Part shown: piece after piece, positions 8,162 through 17,303 of the stretch
How positions within the stretch are numbered: the stretch's first letter is position 1
Layout of the letters: every line of letters begins with the position of its first letter
NCBI GenBank assembly: GCA_020637215.1
Contig: JACJWI010000002.1
Span: 310,001 to 374,000, forward strand
Reading direction: 5' to 3'
DNA from: Microthrixaceae bacterium
Lineage (GTDB): Bacteria > Actinomycetota > Acidimicrobiia > Acidimicrobiales > Microtrichaceae
Length of the DNA: 64,000 nt
Notes under the pieces: model-generated
What the model was told of the DNA's origin: nothing
Seen by the model: the letters and a program-made list of their open reading frames with translations, nothing else
Database searches by the model: none
Made by a program: the position numbers and the translations under genes

Positions 8162-8773
8162 TCAGCGAGTCGGGGCGGTCATCAACCAGGGGTCGTTGAT
8201 GTCGAGGTACCGGTCCACCTTCATGACCGACTGCCACTCGGTGAACATCTCGGTGGCGCCCTCGGGCATCGGGGCGGCCTCGCCGTCCCGGGCGGCCCCT
8301 TCGGTGGTGAAGTACGCCACCTCGGTGAACTCGTCGTCGCCGTAGTAGGCGGTCAGCGCCCCCAGGAGGTCGGGCCGCAGTTGGGTGAGCATGTCGTCGG
8401 AGTCCCGCTCGAGTGCTTTGGCGCGGGCTTCGTCGGTCACGTGGCCGTCCATCACCTGCACGAACCGGGCGCTGTCGACGCCGCCGTGGGTCATCAGGTC
8501 CACGTCCTCGGTGTCGTGGAAGGTGACGGGACCGTCGAAGCACTTCTCGGTCTCGGCCCACCAGGCACCCTGCTCGGGCCGGTCGCTGTTGCGTCGGGCC
8601 GACTCGCGGTCCTCGAACCGGGCGATCAGGATGCAGTCACCGTCCGACGTGCATCCGCCGGTCGATCCCAGGTAGCCGACGGCGCCGGGCATCAACTCCG
8701 CCTCCCAGACCTCGAGTCGCCGGTGCAGCGCCTCGGGATCCGACGTCTTGCCGTGCATCACTTGTACGAACAT
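8162..8773 (-). CDS. Duplicated dimeric alpha/beta-barrel-like protein
   Basis: The 203-residue cytoplasmic protein contains two related halves. The first begins FVQVMHGKTSDPEAL and the second (about residue 103) FVQVMDGHVTDEARA, each followed by a helix, a strand and an FTxxxYFTT/ILIARF strand. This looks like a tandem duplication of an antibiotic monooxygenase-like ferredoxin fold, which usually dimerises; here the dimer would be within one chain. No catalytic residues can be assigned. It stands alone between tRNA-Ala and a divergent DinB-like gene. Confidence 0.68.
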   Translation of the reverse strand: MFVQVMHGKTSDPEALHRRLEVWEAELMPGAVGYLGSTGGCTSDGDCILIARFEDRESARRNSDRPEQGAWWAETEKCFDGPVTFHDTEDVDLMTHGGVDSARFVQVMDGHVTDEARAKALERDSDDMLTQLRPDLLGALTAYYGDDEFTEVAYFTTEGAARDGEAAPMPEGATEMFTEWQSVMKVDRYLDINDPWLMTAPTR

Positions 8774-8932
8774 CGGGCCACCTCCTCGGTTGCTGGTGGG
8801 CCACCCCTCACGCTCCGCCCGTGTCGCGACCGGGTCAAGGGCGGAGGCGGGTGAATGTCCGATCCGCCATCCCGACGACCGGGGGTCGACCTGGTCGACG
8901 CCGGGGGAGGATCATCGAGAGAGGAGGACGCC

Positions 8933-9457
8933 GTGGACGCCACCGAACTGCTCACCGACGCGATCGAACGGATCCGACACGGCGTCCACGAGGTGGTCGC
9001 GGACCTCGACCCCGAGCAGCTCTCCGCCCGGGTGGCGCCGGACGCGAACCCGATCGGTTGGCTGCTGTGGCATCTGACCCGCGTGCAGGACGCCCACGTG
9101 GCGGAGTTCCTCGACGCCGCTCAGCCATACCTCGACGGAGGGTGGGCCGCCGAGCTCGGGCTCGACCCGGATCCGTCGGACTCGGGCTACGGGCACAGCG
9201 CGGCGCAGGTCGCACGGGTGCGGATCGAACGTCCGCAACGGCTGATCGCCTACCACGACGCGGTCGCGGCCCGGTCCCTTGAGCTGCTCTCCGGCCTGAG
9301 TGACCACGATCTCGACCGGATCGTCGACGAGTCGTGGGATCCGCCGGTGACCGCCGGGGTGCGGTGGGTGAGCATCGTCGAGGACAGCATCGCCCACCTG
9401 GGTCAAGCCTCCTACGCCCGGGGGATCCTGGAGGCGCAGTCCGCGGGCGCCGGCTGA
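8933..9457 (+). CDS. DinB/DUF664-family protein
   Basis: GTG 8933 was chosen for the strong GAGGAGG just upstream; it gives a 174-residue four-helix protein. LLWHLTRVQDAHVAEFLD (residues about 42-60) and the C-terminal SIVEDSIAHLGQASYARG supply the histidines that bind metal in DinB/YfiT-like enzymes. Mycothiol- or bacillithiol-dependent transferases belong to this superfamily, so a thiol-S-transferase role is possible in an organism with mycothiol. The substrate is unknown. It is monocistronic as far as I can see. Confidence 0.83.
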   Translation: MDATELLTDAIERIRHGVHEVVADLDPEQLSARVAPDANPIGWLLWHLTRVQDAHVAEFLDAAQPYLDGGWAAELGLDPDPSDSGYGHSAAQVARVRIERPQRLIAYHDAVAARSLELLSGLSDHDLDRIVDESWDPPVTAGVRWVSIVEDSIAHLGQASYARGILEAQSAGAG

Positions 9458-9520
9458 ATCCGGGCTCGGATCCTCGTCCGGGCCCGGCGGTTCGGCCGGG
9501 GTGTGGTAGTCCGTCAGGCC

Positions 9521-10144
9521 ATGTCCGAGCAGCGGCGCGAGCGACGCACCGAACGGGGCCTTGATCGGCTCGTCGCCTTCAGCGACGGCGTCGTCGCGAT
9601 CGCGATCACCCTGCTGGTCCTGCCGCTGCTCGACGTGGCCGACGACGTCTCCTCGTCGGACGTGTGGAGCGATGCCTGGCCCCGCATGCAGGGCTTCGCC
9701 ATCACGTTCGCGGTCGTGGCCAGCTTCTGGGTCGTGCACCATCGGCTGTTCGAGTTGATCGACGACTACAACGGTCGGCTGGTCTGGGCGAACATGCTCT
9801 GGCTCGCCACCATCGCGTTCCTCCCGTTCTCCTCCGAGGTGGTCGGCACCGGGGACCTCGACGACATGACCGTCCGGGCGCTCTACATCGGATCGCTGGT
9901 GGCGTGCAGCGTGGCGCTGGCGGTGATCGACGTCGCCATCCTCCGCTCTCCCGACACGTGGCCCGACGGCGAGCGCCCCGACATCGACGTGACAGCGGTC
10001 GTGGTCAGGCTCGGCGTGATGGCCGCCGCGTTCGTGATCGGCACCTTCGTCGCTCCCATCGGGCTGTGGGCCCTTCTCCTGTTGTTCCTGGCCCGTCCCA
10101 TCACCGGTTGGATCGAGCGGGGTCGGTCCGAGCCGGCGACCTGA
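9521..10144 (+). CDS. TMEM175-type potassium channel (DUF1211)
   Basis: The 207-residue membrane protein begins with basic residues and then RLVAFSDGVVAIAITLLVL, which holds the FSDG motif of TM1 that lines the pore in bacterial TMEM175 channels. Six hydrophobic segments follow (about 20-40, 55-75, 85-105, 120-140, 160-180, 182-200). Family members conduct potassium with low selectivity. ATG 9521 is preferred; an upstream GTG at 9503 is possible. It converges with the LtrA-type gene. Confidence 0.85.
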   Translation: MSEQRRERRTERGLDRLVAFSDGVVAIAITLLVLPLLDVADDVSSSDVWSDAWPRMQGFAITFAVVASFWVVHHRLFELIDDYNGRLVWANMLWLATIAFLPFSSEVVGTGDLDDMTVRALYIGSLVACSVALAVIDVAILRSPDTWPDGERPDIDVTAVVVRLGVMAAAFVIGTFVAPIGLWALLLLFLARPITGWIERGRSEPAT

Positions 10145-10145
10145 G

Positions 10146-10166
10146 GCGACCCGGCGCCGGTGTCGC
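10146..10166. terminator. Hairpin between convergent genes
   Basis: GCGAC and GTCGC flank the self-complementary core CCGGCGCCGG. It lies in the 39-base gap between the channel and LtrA stops. No T-tract. Confidence 0.4.
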
Positions 10167-10183
10167 GGAGCGGCAGGTGGCGC

Positions 10184-11374
10184 TCAGGTCCCGGCGTCCG
10201 GGACGGGTTCGGGAGCGGCCCCGATTCGGCGGATGCTGCGAGCGGTCAGCGCGAGGACGACCGCGACGATCACGGTGCTGGTCTCGAGGTCGTAGGAGTC
10301 CACTCCCAGCAGCACCGCCTCGGCGATCACGAGCGCGGCGGCGGCCCACAGGAAGACCCGGAGCCGCTGGCGGGCCAGCTCCCGGGGGGTCCCGCCGACG
10401 AGGCCGATGAGCCCGATCGCCAGCAGGATCGCCGCGACGGGGATCACGATGTACTGGATCGACCCGAACTCGAACTGGCCCGTATCGGTCTCGTCGGCCT
10501 CGGCCACCAGGGTGTGGGCCAGGGCGACCGCGGCGGCGACGAGCGACAGGTGCATCGGGAAGTGCAGGTACACCCAGGCCATCCGGCGACCGTGACGTTC
10601 TGACAGCCCCGAGGCGGGGACGTCGGTGAAGTAGAGCCACCAGATGCCGAACACCACCGCGGTGGCCAGCGGCAGCGCGAACAGGTCGACCTGGTCGAGC
10701 GGCTCGTGGGTTGCGGTGATGCCGAGCTTCACGAACACCTCGCCGAGCATGATGATCGTGAACTCGCCGAAGCGGTGGACGGTGTGGTGCGAGTCCATCG
10801 GCAGGCGGCGCTGCTCGGAGCGGGTCGGGGCGACGAACAGCAGCAGGCCCGCGAGCCACAGCAGCGGGTACCACCACGGCCAGCCGATCGCGGCCGTCGC
10901 CACGAACACGGCGGCCGACAGCAGGCACCGCAGTCCGTAGCCGCGGTAGGCGACGTCGAGGTCGGGCCGGGCGCGACGGGCGGCACGGAAGAACAACGCG
11001 AGGGTCACCAGCACCGCGGCGAACAGCGGACCGACCGCCCGGCTGTTGTCCTCATGCGAGTAGTCCGACGCGATGGCGACGGTGAGGACCAGCACCATCT
11101 GGGTGACCAGCAGTGTGCGGGTCCACGTCGTGGTGACCAGACCGGTGCCCAGCAGCAGGGTCGTGGTCAGCCACGTGAACCAGATCATCGAGAACACCAG
11201 GGCGAGCCAGATCACCCCGTCGAGGCCGGCGTAGTTCGAGTACGTGGTCGACATCACCACGATGGCGGCGACGAACACCAGGTCGTAGAACAGCTCGAGC
11301 CACGACTGCTCGGGGGCCGCGGGGATCAGACGGGGCGGAGCCCCCGGTCCGGCGGGGGCGGGTGTCCCGTTCAC
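10184..11374 (-). CDS. Low temperature requirement A (LtrA)-family membrane protein
   Basis: The GTG start at 11374 overlaps the stop of the preceding gene (GTGA), giving 396 residues. SWLELFYDLVFVAAI at residues about 18-32 is the LtrA signature, and RFGEFTIIMLGE in the middle is also typical. About ten to twelve hydrophobic segments follow to the C-terminus. LtrA was named from Listeria growth at low temperature; its transport role is unknown. It ends a three-gene unit after the PQQ-propeller and NTF2-like genes. Confidence 0.88.
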   Translation of the reverse strand: MNGTPAPAGPGAPPRLIPAAPEQSWLELFYDLVFVAAIVVMSTTYSNYAGLDGVIWLALVFSMIWFTWLTTTLLLGTGLVTTTWTRTLLVTQMVLVLTVAIASDYSHEDNSRAVGPLFAAVLVTLALFFRAARRARPDLDVAYRGYGLRCLLSAAVFVATAAIGWPWWYPLLWLAGLLLFVAPTRSEQRRLPMDSHHTVHRFGEFTIIMLGEVFVKLGITATHEPLDQVDLFALPLATAVVFGIWWLYFTDVPASGLSERHGRRMAWVYLHFPMHLSLVAAAVALAHTLVAEADETDTGQFEFGSIQYIVIPVAAILLAIGLIGLVGGTPRELARQRLRVFLWAAAALVIAEAVLLGVDSYDLETSTVIVAVVLALTARSIRRIGAAPEPVPDAGT

Positions 11375-11904
11375 GGTTCGGTGCGGAGTCGGGGCGGCGG
11401 GAACACGAGGCCGTCGCGGGTGGCGACGGTGCCGGTGCGGGCCAGGGAGCGGTACGAACGCTCCGCGAACCGCCACTTCCCGCCCCGACGCACGACGACG
11501 TCCTGGTACAGGCCGAACGCGGTCGACCAGCAGCCGGCGTCGGGGTCGTCGGGCCCGTGGCGTCGGACCTCGCACATGTGCGTGCGGATCCGGGCTCCCG
11601 ACCCGTCGGCCACCGAGCCGTCACCCCGACGGCGTGCTCCGTCCGGGTCGGTGCTCAGCACCCCGAGGACGTTGAGGGCGACGAACTCGAAGAAGTCGAA
11701 CCGCTCGACGGCTCCGGCGATGAACCCGAGGATCTCGTCGGGGCCGTGCAGCGTGCGCGCCGGTCGGTCGATCAGGTCCAGGCGCAGCGCCGCGTCCGGC
11801 TCGAACAGCTCGGCCAGCCCCGTCCAGTCGCGACGGCTCACGCCGTCCGCGTAGCGGGCGATCAGCCGCTCGAGCTCCCACTCGTCGAGTCGGGGGTCGG
11901 TCAC
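11371..11904 (-). CDS. SnoaL/NTF2-like protein
   Basis: The GTG start overlaps the upstream stop by four bases. The 177-residue product has the SnoaL_4 layout: an N-terminal helix LERLIARYADGVSRRDW, LAELFEPDAALRL, a middle ILGFIAGAVERFDFFEF helix, and strands ending in GKWRFAERSYRSL. These cone-shaped folds serve in ring-hydroxylating dioxygenase beta subunits, cyclases and isomerases; with no larger partner nearby the reaction is unknown. It is translationally coupled at both ends, to the propeller protein and LtrA. Confidence 0.8.
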   Translation of the reverse strand: MTDPRLDEWELERLIARYADGVSRRDWTGLAELFEPDAALRLDLIDRPARTLHGPDEILGFIAGAVERFDFFEFVALNVLGVLSTDPDGARRRGDGSVADGSGARIRTHMCEVRRHGPDDPDAGCWSTAFGLYQDVVVRRGGKWRFAERSYRSLARTGTVATRDGLVFPPPRLRTEP

Positions 11905-13619
11905 TCTCCACCCCCGCCGACGGCCGACGCGGTGGGCGAGGTGAGGGTGCCGTCGTCGCCGAGCGAGAAGAACCTCCCCGCCCGGGTGCCGAAGTAGATG
12001 CGGCCCTTCCACACCGTCGGGGTCGACTCGATGCAACCGCCGATCGCCACGTTCCAGATCTCGGTCGGCTGCGTGCGGGGGTCGCTGACGTCGTAGCCGT
12101 GCAGCACCCCGTTGCAGTCGCCCTGGATCAGCACGTCGTCGACCACGACCGGCGACTGCCAGGTGGGACCGGCCAGCTTGAACGACCACAGCTCGGCGCC
12201 GGTCTGCTGGTCGAGACCGACGACCTTGCCGCTGTTGGCCGGGGCGATTACCACACCCTTGTGCAACGCCGGGGTGGCCCAGAACCCCGCCGGGTTGGCT
12301 CCCCGGTCGTCGTACTTCCACACCAGCGGGTTGGTCGGGTTCTTCGGGTCGAGCTTCATCAGCTGACCGACCTCCGCGGCGCGCCGGTTGCCGCGTTCGT
12401 ACTCGACCGCGACGTACAGGAAGCCCTCGGCATCGATGACGATCGACGCGTCGGTGTCGTCGCCGGCCCAGAACCGCAGCGTCTGGGTGGGTGTGCCTCC
12501 GGTGCGCAGCGGGCCCATGTCCCAGCCCATGACGAGCCCGCCCGAGTTGGCCCAGTAGGCGGTGTTGCCCGACATCGACACCGAGTTCTCGATCGAGAAC
12601 TCCTTGGCGCGGTTGCCGGCCAGGTCGTTGATGAGCTGCTGGTCCCAGCTCGGCGTGTTGAACACCAGCTCGGGGTCGACGGTCACCTTGCCCGCCGCGT
12701 CGTAGCCCCGGTTGAGCTTCACCACGTGGAACTGGCTGTTCTCGCCGCCCTCGAACAGGAAGTCGTCCGCCACGATGCCGGCGCCGTCCCAGTCGTTGTT
12801 CCACAGCGTCGGCGACACCGCGGTGGCCGACAGCTTCCAGAGCTCCTGGGCGACGGGACCCCGGTCGATGGCGATCACGTGGTAGTAGCTGTCGCGGCTG
12901 CCGGAGTAGACGAGCGGGTAGCCGTCGGGGTCGACGGTGACGGACCCCTTGATGATGTCGCCGGTGGGCAGCGGCGGGAGGATGTCCTCGCCGGTCTCGC
13001 CGTCCATGAAGTGCACGGCCTTGTCGTAGGCGCCGAACACGACCCAGGTGCGACCCTCTCGCTCGAACACCGCCGGTTGGCCGGTCCAGCCCGACCCGCA
13101 CCAGGTCTTGGCGGTGTGGCCGACCGGGCTCGACGAGCACATGCCGCTGTCCTTCGGGTAGTACCAGCGCACCTTGGGGGCGGAGGGGACGTCGCCGCGC
13201 CCGTAGTAGGTGCGCGTCGGGTTTCCCCGGAACGTGAGGCTGCCGGGCACCTTTGCCGACCACATGCGTCCGGAGCTGGCGGGGTTGACGAACTGGTCCG
13301 TCTGCTCTGCCGGCACCTGGGTCAGGTCCTTGGGCGTGTCCTTGTCGTTCGGATCGTCCTTGCCGCCGCTCCCGCCCCCGGAGCCGGAACCGGAGCCGGT
13401 GCCGGTCGAGTCGGCCGCGTCGGTTCGCCCGGGGTCGGAGCCGTCGACGACCCGGCTCACCAGCGCGGCGACCCCGAGCAGGACGAGGAGGGCCAGGCCG
13501 GCCACCAGGAGGCGTCGCCGCCGGGCGACCTGCGGCGACGGCGGGGCGTAGCGGTCGGCGGACCGGGGGCGCTGGATCCGCGGGATGGGATCGTCGGTGG
13601 GCTCCACGCCGTCCATCAT
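11901..13619 (-). CDS. Membrane-anchored PQQ-binding-like beta-propeller protein
   Basis: The 572-residue protein has a basic N-terminus, one membrane helix (LLVAGLALLVLLGVAALVS, residues about 33-51), a Gly/Ser/Asp-rich linker (65-95), then repeated WxxxxxxG strand units typical of PQQ-like eight-bladed propellers. Examples are GLDQQTGAELWSFKLAG and VWKGRIYFGTRAGRFFSL. BamB-like proteins of this shape act as scaffolds; PQQ enzymes need acidic metal ligands that I cannot assign here. It is exported but tethered. It heads a coupled unit with the NTF2-like and LtrA genes. Confidence 0.83.
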   Translation of the reverse strand: MMDGVEPTDDPIPRIQRPRSADRYAPPSPQVARRRRLLVAGLALLVLLGVAALVSRVVDGSDPGRTDAADSTGTGSGSGSGGGSGGKDDPNDKDTPKDLTQVPAEQTDQFVNPASSGRMWSAKVPGSLTFRGNPTRTYYGRGDVPSAPKVRWYYPKDSGMCSSSPVGHTAKTWCGSGWTGQPAVFEREGRTWVVFGAYDKAVHFMDGETGEDILPPLPTGDIIKGSVTVDPDGYPLVYSGSRDSYYHVIAIDRGPVAQELWKLSATAVSPTLWNNDWDGAGIVADDFLFEGGENSQFHVVKLNRGYDAAGKVTVDPELVFNTPSWDQQLINDLAGNRAKEFSIENSVSMSGNTAYWANSGGLVMGWDMGPLRTGGTPTQTLRFWAGDDTDASIVIDAEGFLYVAVEYERGNRRAAEVGQLMKLDPKNPTNPLVWKYDDRGANPAGFWATPALHKGVVIAPANSGKVVGLDQQTGAELWSFKLAGPTWQSPVVVDDVLIQGDCNGVLHGYDVSDPRTQPTEIWNVAIGGCIESTPTVWKGRIYFGTRAGRFFSLGDDGTLTSPTASAVGGGGE

Positions 13620-13665
13620 GGCCGCCCGGCGCCGGATCCCGAGCCACCGGGACGGGCCCGGGGGC

Positions 13666-15255
13666 TCACTGCTGGCGCAGCTCCCCCTCGGCGACCAGCT
13701 TGTCGAGCGTCAGCTCCGGGTGCTCGCTCTCCAGGCGCTCCAGCCAGTACACCGACTCGAACACCGCGAGCAGCTCTCCGTCGGAGCGCTGCAGCACGTC
13801 GACGCCCTGCATGGCGCGCAGCTCGGCCCGCGATGCCTCATCGGTGCGACGGGCCACGCGGAACCGGGTGGGGGTGAGCTCGACCGGCGCGCCGAACTCG
13901 TTGATCAGGCGGTGGGTGGCGACCTCGAACTGCAGCGCGCCGACCGCGGCGAGGATCGGGGCCTGATCGCCGAACTCCGGGTCGCGCAGCACCTGCACCA
14001 CGCCCTCCTCGTCCAGCTGCTGGATGCCGGTTCGGAACTGCTTGGACTTGCCGACGTCGGTGGTGCGGGCCACCGCGAAGTGTTCGGGGGCGAAGCTGGG
14101 GATCGGCGGGAACGTGACCGGCTCCTGCACGAAGAGCGTGTCGCCGACGCGCACGTCGTTGGCGTTGACCAGCCCGACCACGTCGCCGGGGAAGGCTTCC
14201 TCGAGGGTCTCGCGCTCCTGGCCGAACACCGAGTGGGCGTACTTGGTGGCGAACGGCTTGCCGGTCCGGCCGTGGGTGACGACCATGCCCCGTTCGAACC
14301 GACCGGAGCAGACCCGCAGGAAGGCGATGCGATCGCGGTGGGCCCGGTCCATGTTGGCCTGGACCTTGAACACGAAGCCCGAGAACGGGGATCCGAGCGG
14401 CCGTGGTTCGCCGGCGGCGTCGAGGCGGGCGGCGGGCGCGGGGACCTGCTCGATCACCGTGTCGAGCAGGAGCCGGACACCGAAGTTGGTCAGCGCGGAG
14501 CCGAAGAGCATGGGGGTGGTCTCGCCGGCCAGGAACAGCTCGGCGTCGTGCTCGGTGCCGGCGAGCAGCTCGAGCTCGTCGCGGGCGGCGAGCCAGGCGT
14601 CGGCCTCCTCGGCCTCGGCCCGGTCGGGGTCCACCAGCTCCTCGGGGGCTTCGGTCGCGCCGCGGGCGGTGCGGGTGAAGCGGATGAAGTCCCCGCTCGA
14701 GCGGTCGACGACACCACGGAAGTCGCCCGCGATGCCGACCGGCCAGGTCATCGGGGTGCACATGATCGACAGGTGCGACTCGATGTCGTCGATCAGCTCC
14801 AACGGGCTGAGACCCGGTCGGTCCCACTTGTTGACGAAGGTGATCAGCGGCAGGCCGCGGTCGCGGCACACCTCGAACAGCTTCAGCGTCTGCGGTTCGA
14901 TGCCCTTGGCGGCGTCGAGGACCATGACCGCGGCGTCGCACGCGGTGAGGACCCGGTAGGTGTCCTCGGAGAAGTCGCGGTGCCCGGGCGTGTCGAGCAG
15001 GTTGACCACCTGGCCCCGGTACGGGAACTGCAGCACCGTCGAGGTGATCGAGATGCCGCGCTGCTGCTCGAGCTCCATCCAGTCCGACGTGGCCGACCGG
15101 CGGTCGCCGCGGGCCTTGACCGCCCCGGCCTCGCGTCCGAGCGCGCCGCCGTAGAGCAGCAGCTTCTCGGTCAGCGTGGTCTTGCCGGCGTCGGGATGGG
15201 AGATGATGGCGAAGGTGCGCCGGTGGGCGGCTTCGTTCACGGGGTCCGCGGACAT
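13666..15255 (-). CDS. prfC: Peptide chain release factor 3
   Basis: The 529-residue translational GTPase frees class I release factors from the ribosome after termination. It has FAIISHPDAGKTTLTEKLLL (G1, residues about 15-34), the RGISITSTV switch, DTPGHRDF (G3) and FVNKWDRP (G4), followed by domains II and III with the RF3-type LFVQEPV and QLDEEGVVQVLRD segments. Length and motif order match RF3 rather than EF-G. It lies 47 bases after the stop-proximal hairpin-free gap from the propeller gene and follows a serine hydrolase gene by a few bases. Confidence 0.95.
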   Translation of the reverse strand: MSADPVNEAAHRRTFAIISHPDAGKTTLTEKLLLYGGALGREAGAVKARGDRRSATSDWMELEQQRGISITSTVLQFPYRGQVVNLLDTPGHRDFSEDTYRVLTACDAAVMVLDAAKGIEPQTLKLFEVCRDRGLPLITFVNKWDRPGLSPLELIDDIESHLSIMCTPMTWPVGIAGDFRGVVDRSSGDFIRFTRTARGATEAPEELVDPDRAEAEEADAWLAARDELELLAGTEHDAELFLAGETTPMLFGSALTNFGVRLLLDTVIEQVPAPAARLDAAGEPRPLGSPFSGFVFKVQANMDRAHRDRIAFLRVCSGRFERGMVVTHGRTGKPFATKYAHSVFGQERETLEEAFPGDVVGLVNANDVRVGDTLFVQEPVTFPPIPSFAPEHFAVARTTDVGKSKQFRTGIQQLDEEGVVQVLRDPEFGDQAPILAAVGALQFEVATHRLINEFGAPVELTPTRFRVARRTDEASRAELRAMQGVDVLQRSDGELLAVFESVYWLERLESEHPELTLDKLVAEGELRQQ

Positions 15256-15262
15256 GAGGGTG

Positions 15263-16459
15263 TCAGTTCACCACCTGGTCGACCGCGGCGAGGAGTCCGA
15301 GGGTGCGGGCGTCGCCCGCGATCGCCAGCTGTGCCGCGTTCATGACGTACGCGCCGGCGACGCGGCGGTCCGGGTCGGCGAAGCCCAGGGAACCGCCGGC
15401 GCCGTAGTGTCCGAAGGACCGGCCGTCGAGCAGCGGCGACAGCGGCGAGTGGGTCATGAACCCGAGAGCGAACGGGATGTCGAGCAGCGGCACCGTGCTG
15501 GGTCCGCTGACCTGGGGGGCGATCGCCCGCTCCAGCGTGTCGGCGTCGAGCAGGCGGACGCCGTCGACCTCCGACACCAGCGCCGCGTACATGCGGGCCA
15601 GCGACGCCGCGTTGGTGACGCCGTTGGCGGCGGGGATCTGCGCCGATCGCACCCGGGCCTCGTTCCACACCTGGTCGTCGGCGAACGCGCCGCCGGGAGC
15701 GGTCAACGCCCGGCCGAGCAGGTTCCCCTCGCCGAGCAGCATGTCGAGCATGCCGACCAGCGACGGCGCGTCGGTCTGGCTGTCGGCATCGCCCGCGGGT
15801 TCGGCGGCGGGCAGACCGGGCATTCCGGAGTTGATGAGCGGGGAGACCCGGTGCTGCTCCCCGTCGGGCAGGCCGACCCAGAGGTCGAGTCCGAGAGGTT
15901 CGGAGATCTCGCGGCGGACGAACTCGCCGAAGTCGACGCCGGCCACCCGGCGGACGACCTCGCCGACCAACCACCCGTAGGTGACGGCGTGGTAGCCGTA
16001 GCCGGTTCCCGGCTCCCACAGCGGTGGGCTGTCGGCGAGGGCGTCACAGATCGTGGTCCAGTCGAGGGCCTCCTCGACGGTCATGGCCCGGTCGACGTCG
16101 ACCAGGCCGGCCTGGTGGCTGAGCAGCCAGCGCACCGGGATGTCGGCCTTGCCCGCGGCGGAGAACTCGGGCCAGTAGTCCGCGACCGGCGCGTCGAGGT
16201 CGAGTTCGCCGCGTTGGGCGAGCAGGTGGGCGCAGGTGGCGGTGACGCCCTTGGTGGACGAGAACACCAGCTGGAGGGTGGTGTCGTCGTAGGCCGTGCC
16301 GTCGGTGTCGCGGACGCCGCCGGTCAGGTCGACCACCTTGGCGCCGTCGACGTACAGGCAGAACCCGGCGCCGATGTCGCCGTTCTCGACGAAGTTCCTC
16401 TCGAACGCCTCGCGAACCGGTTCGTAGCCGGCCTCGACCGACCCTCTGATCTCCGACAT
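15263..16459 (-). CDS. Serine beta-lactamase-fold hydrolase (EstB-like esterase)
   Basis: ATG 16459 is preferred over GTG 16465 because GAGG lies five bases upstream; it gives 398 residues. LVFSSTKGVTATCAHLLA has the class C S-x-x-K motif (residues about 68-71). GYGYHAVTYGWLVGEVV supplies the tyrosine motif, and FGHYGAGGSLGFADP the third motif with His-Gly. No signal peptide, so a cytoplasmic esterase is more likely than a true beta-lactamase. The stop is seven bases from the prfC start on the same strand, so the two may be cotranscribed. Confidence 0.88.
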   Translation of the reverse strand: MSEIRGSVEAGYEPVREAFERNFVENGDIGAGFCLYVDGAKVVDLTGGVRDTDGTAYDDTTLQLVFSSTKGVTATCAHLLAQRGELDLDAPVADYWPEFSAAGKADIPVRWLLSHQAGLVDVDRAMTVEEALDWTTICDALADSPPLWEPGTGYGYHAVTYGWLVGEVVRRVAGVDFGEFVRREISEPLGLDLWVGLPDGEQHRVSPLINSGMPGLPAAEPAGDADSQTDAPSLVGMLDMLLGEGNLLGRALTAPGGAFADDQVWNEARVRSAQIPAANGVTNAASLARMYAALVSEVDGVRLLDADTLERAIAPQVSGPSTVPLLDIPFALGFMTHSPLSPLLDGRSFGHYGAGGSLGFADPDRRVAGAYVMNAAQLAIAGDARTLGLLAAVDQVVN

Positions 16460-16532
16460 CGGCACCTCACCGTCGATCGCGGGCGCACCGGTCGGTGGCC
16501 CAGCACCGACGCGACGGTAGCGGGGTGTCGGC

Positions 16533-17195
16533 TCAGCCGTTGTCGACCCGGAACCGGCTGACTCGCTGGACCGTCCGTCCGTCGGATCCGACCGCCTCGA
16601 CCAGCACAGCGTGCGGCCCGTCTTTCAGCTCGGTGGTGTCGAAGACGGGACCCTCCGCGGTCCCCTGGTCGGACGACGGCGAGGTGGTGAGGGTGAAGGG
16701 AGCCTGGCGGTCGACGTGTTCGGGGGGGCGGACGTCGTCGAGGTGGTCGACCCAGAAGCCGACCCTGACGACGGCGGCCGAGTCGACCGACGGCTCGAAG
16801 GCCACGACCACCCGTCCGTTGAGGGTGGCTCCCTCGAGCGGGTGAGAGGCCGGGTCGCTCGCCGATCGCGACCAGACGATCCGGTCGCCGGGTCGTTCCA
16901 GCTGAGTCGGCAGAACCCGGGTGGGCACGGTGCCGGGAACGCTCGACGCGGGTGGGGTCGCCGTCGTCGGCGCTGCTGTGGACGACGGGGCGACGGTGCT
17001 CGGAGTGACGGGAGCGGTGGCCGGGGTCCCCGACGATCCGTCGCGGGCCGACGCCGCCTGGTAGGCGAGCGGCACCGACACCGACGCGGTGGCCAGGACC
17101 GACGCGGCGAGCGCGAGCAGCATCCGGCCCCGGGGGGTCGGGGGGTCGGGTCGGGACGAGCGCGAGCCGCTCACCTCACCGTCCCCGTTCGCCAT
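16533..17195 (-). CDS. Secreted or membrane-anchored hypothetical protein with Ig-like C-terminus
   Basis: From ATG 17195 the product has 220 residues. After a short basic segment, MLLALAASVLATASVSVPLAY is an export or anchor helix. A Thr/Pro/Ser/Ala linker (about 50-85) leads to a beta-rich domain whose end, ELKDGPHAVLVEAVGSDGRT, resembles Ig-like domains of the Big family. An upstream start near 17231 is possible. No enzyme motif. It sits between the serine hydrolase and the two-component genes on the same strand and could be part of their regulon, though nothing shows it. Confidence 0.65.
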   Translation of the reverse strand: MANGDGEVSGSRSSRPDPPTPRGRMLLALAASVLATASVSVPLAYQAASARDGSSGTPATAPVTPSTVAPSSTAAPTTATPPASSVPGTVPTRVLPTQLERPGDRIVWSRSASDPASHPLEGATLNGRVVVAFEPSVDSAAVVRVGFWVDHLDDVRPPEHVDRQAPFTLTTSPSSDQGTAEGPVFDTTELKDGPHAVLVEAVGSDGRTVQRVSRFRVDNG

Positions 17196-17303
17196 GGCCC
17201 GATTCTGTCCGGCCGGGAGCCGGCGCGACATGGGCAATTCGCCTGTGCATCGTCCTCCCTCCGGACGGCGGACCCGGAGCCCGCGTGGTGCTCGTCTCGT
17301 CCG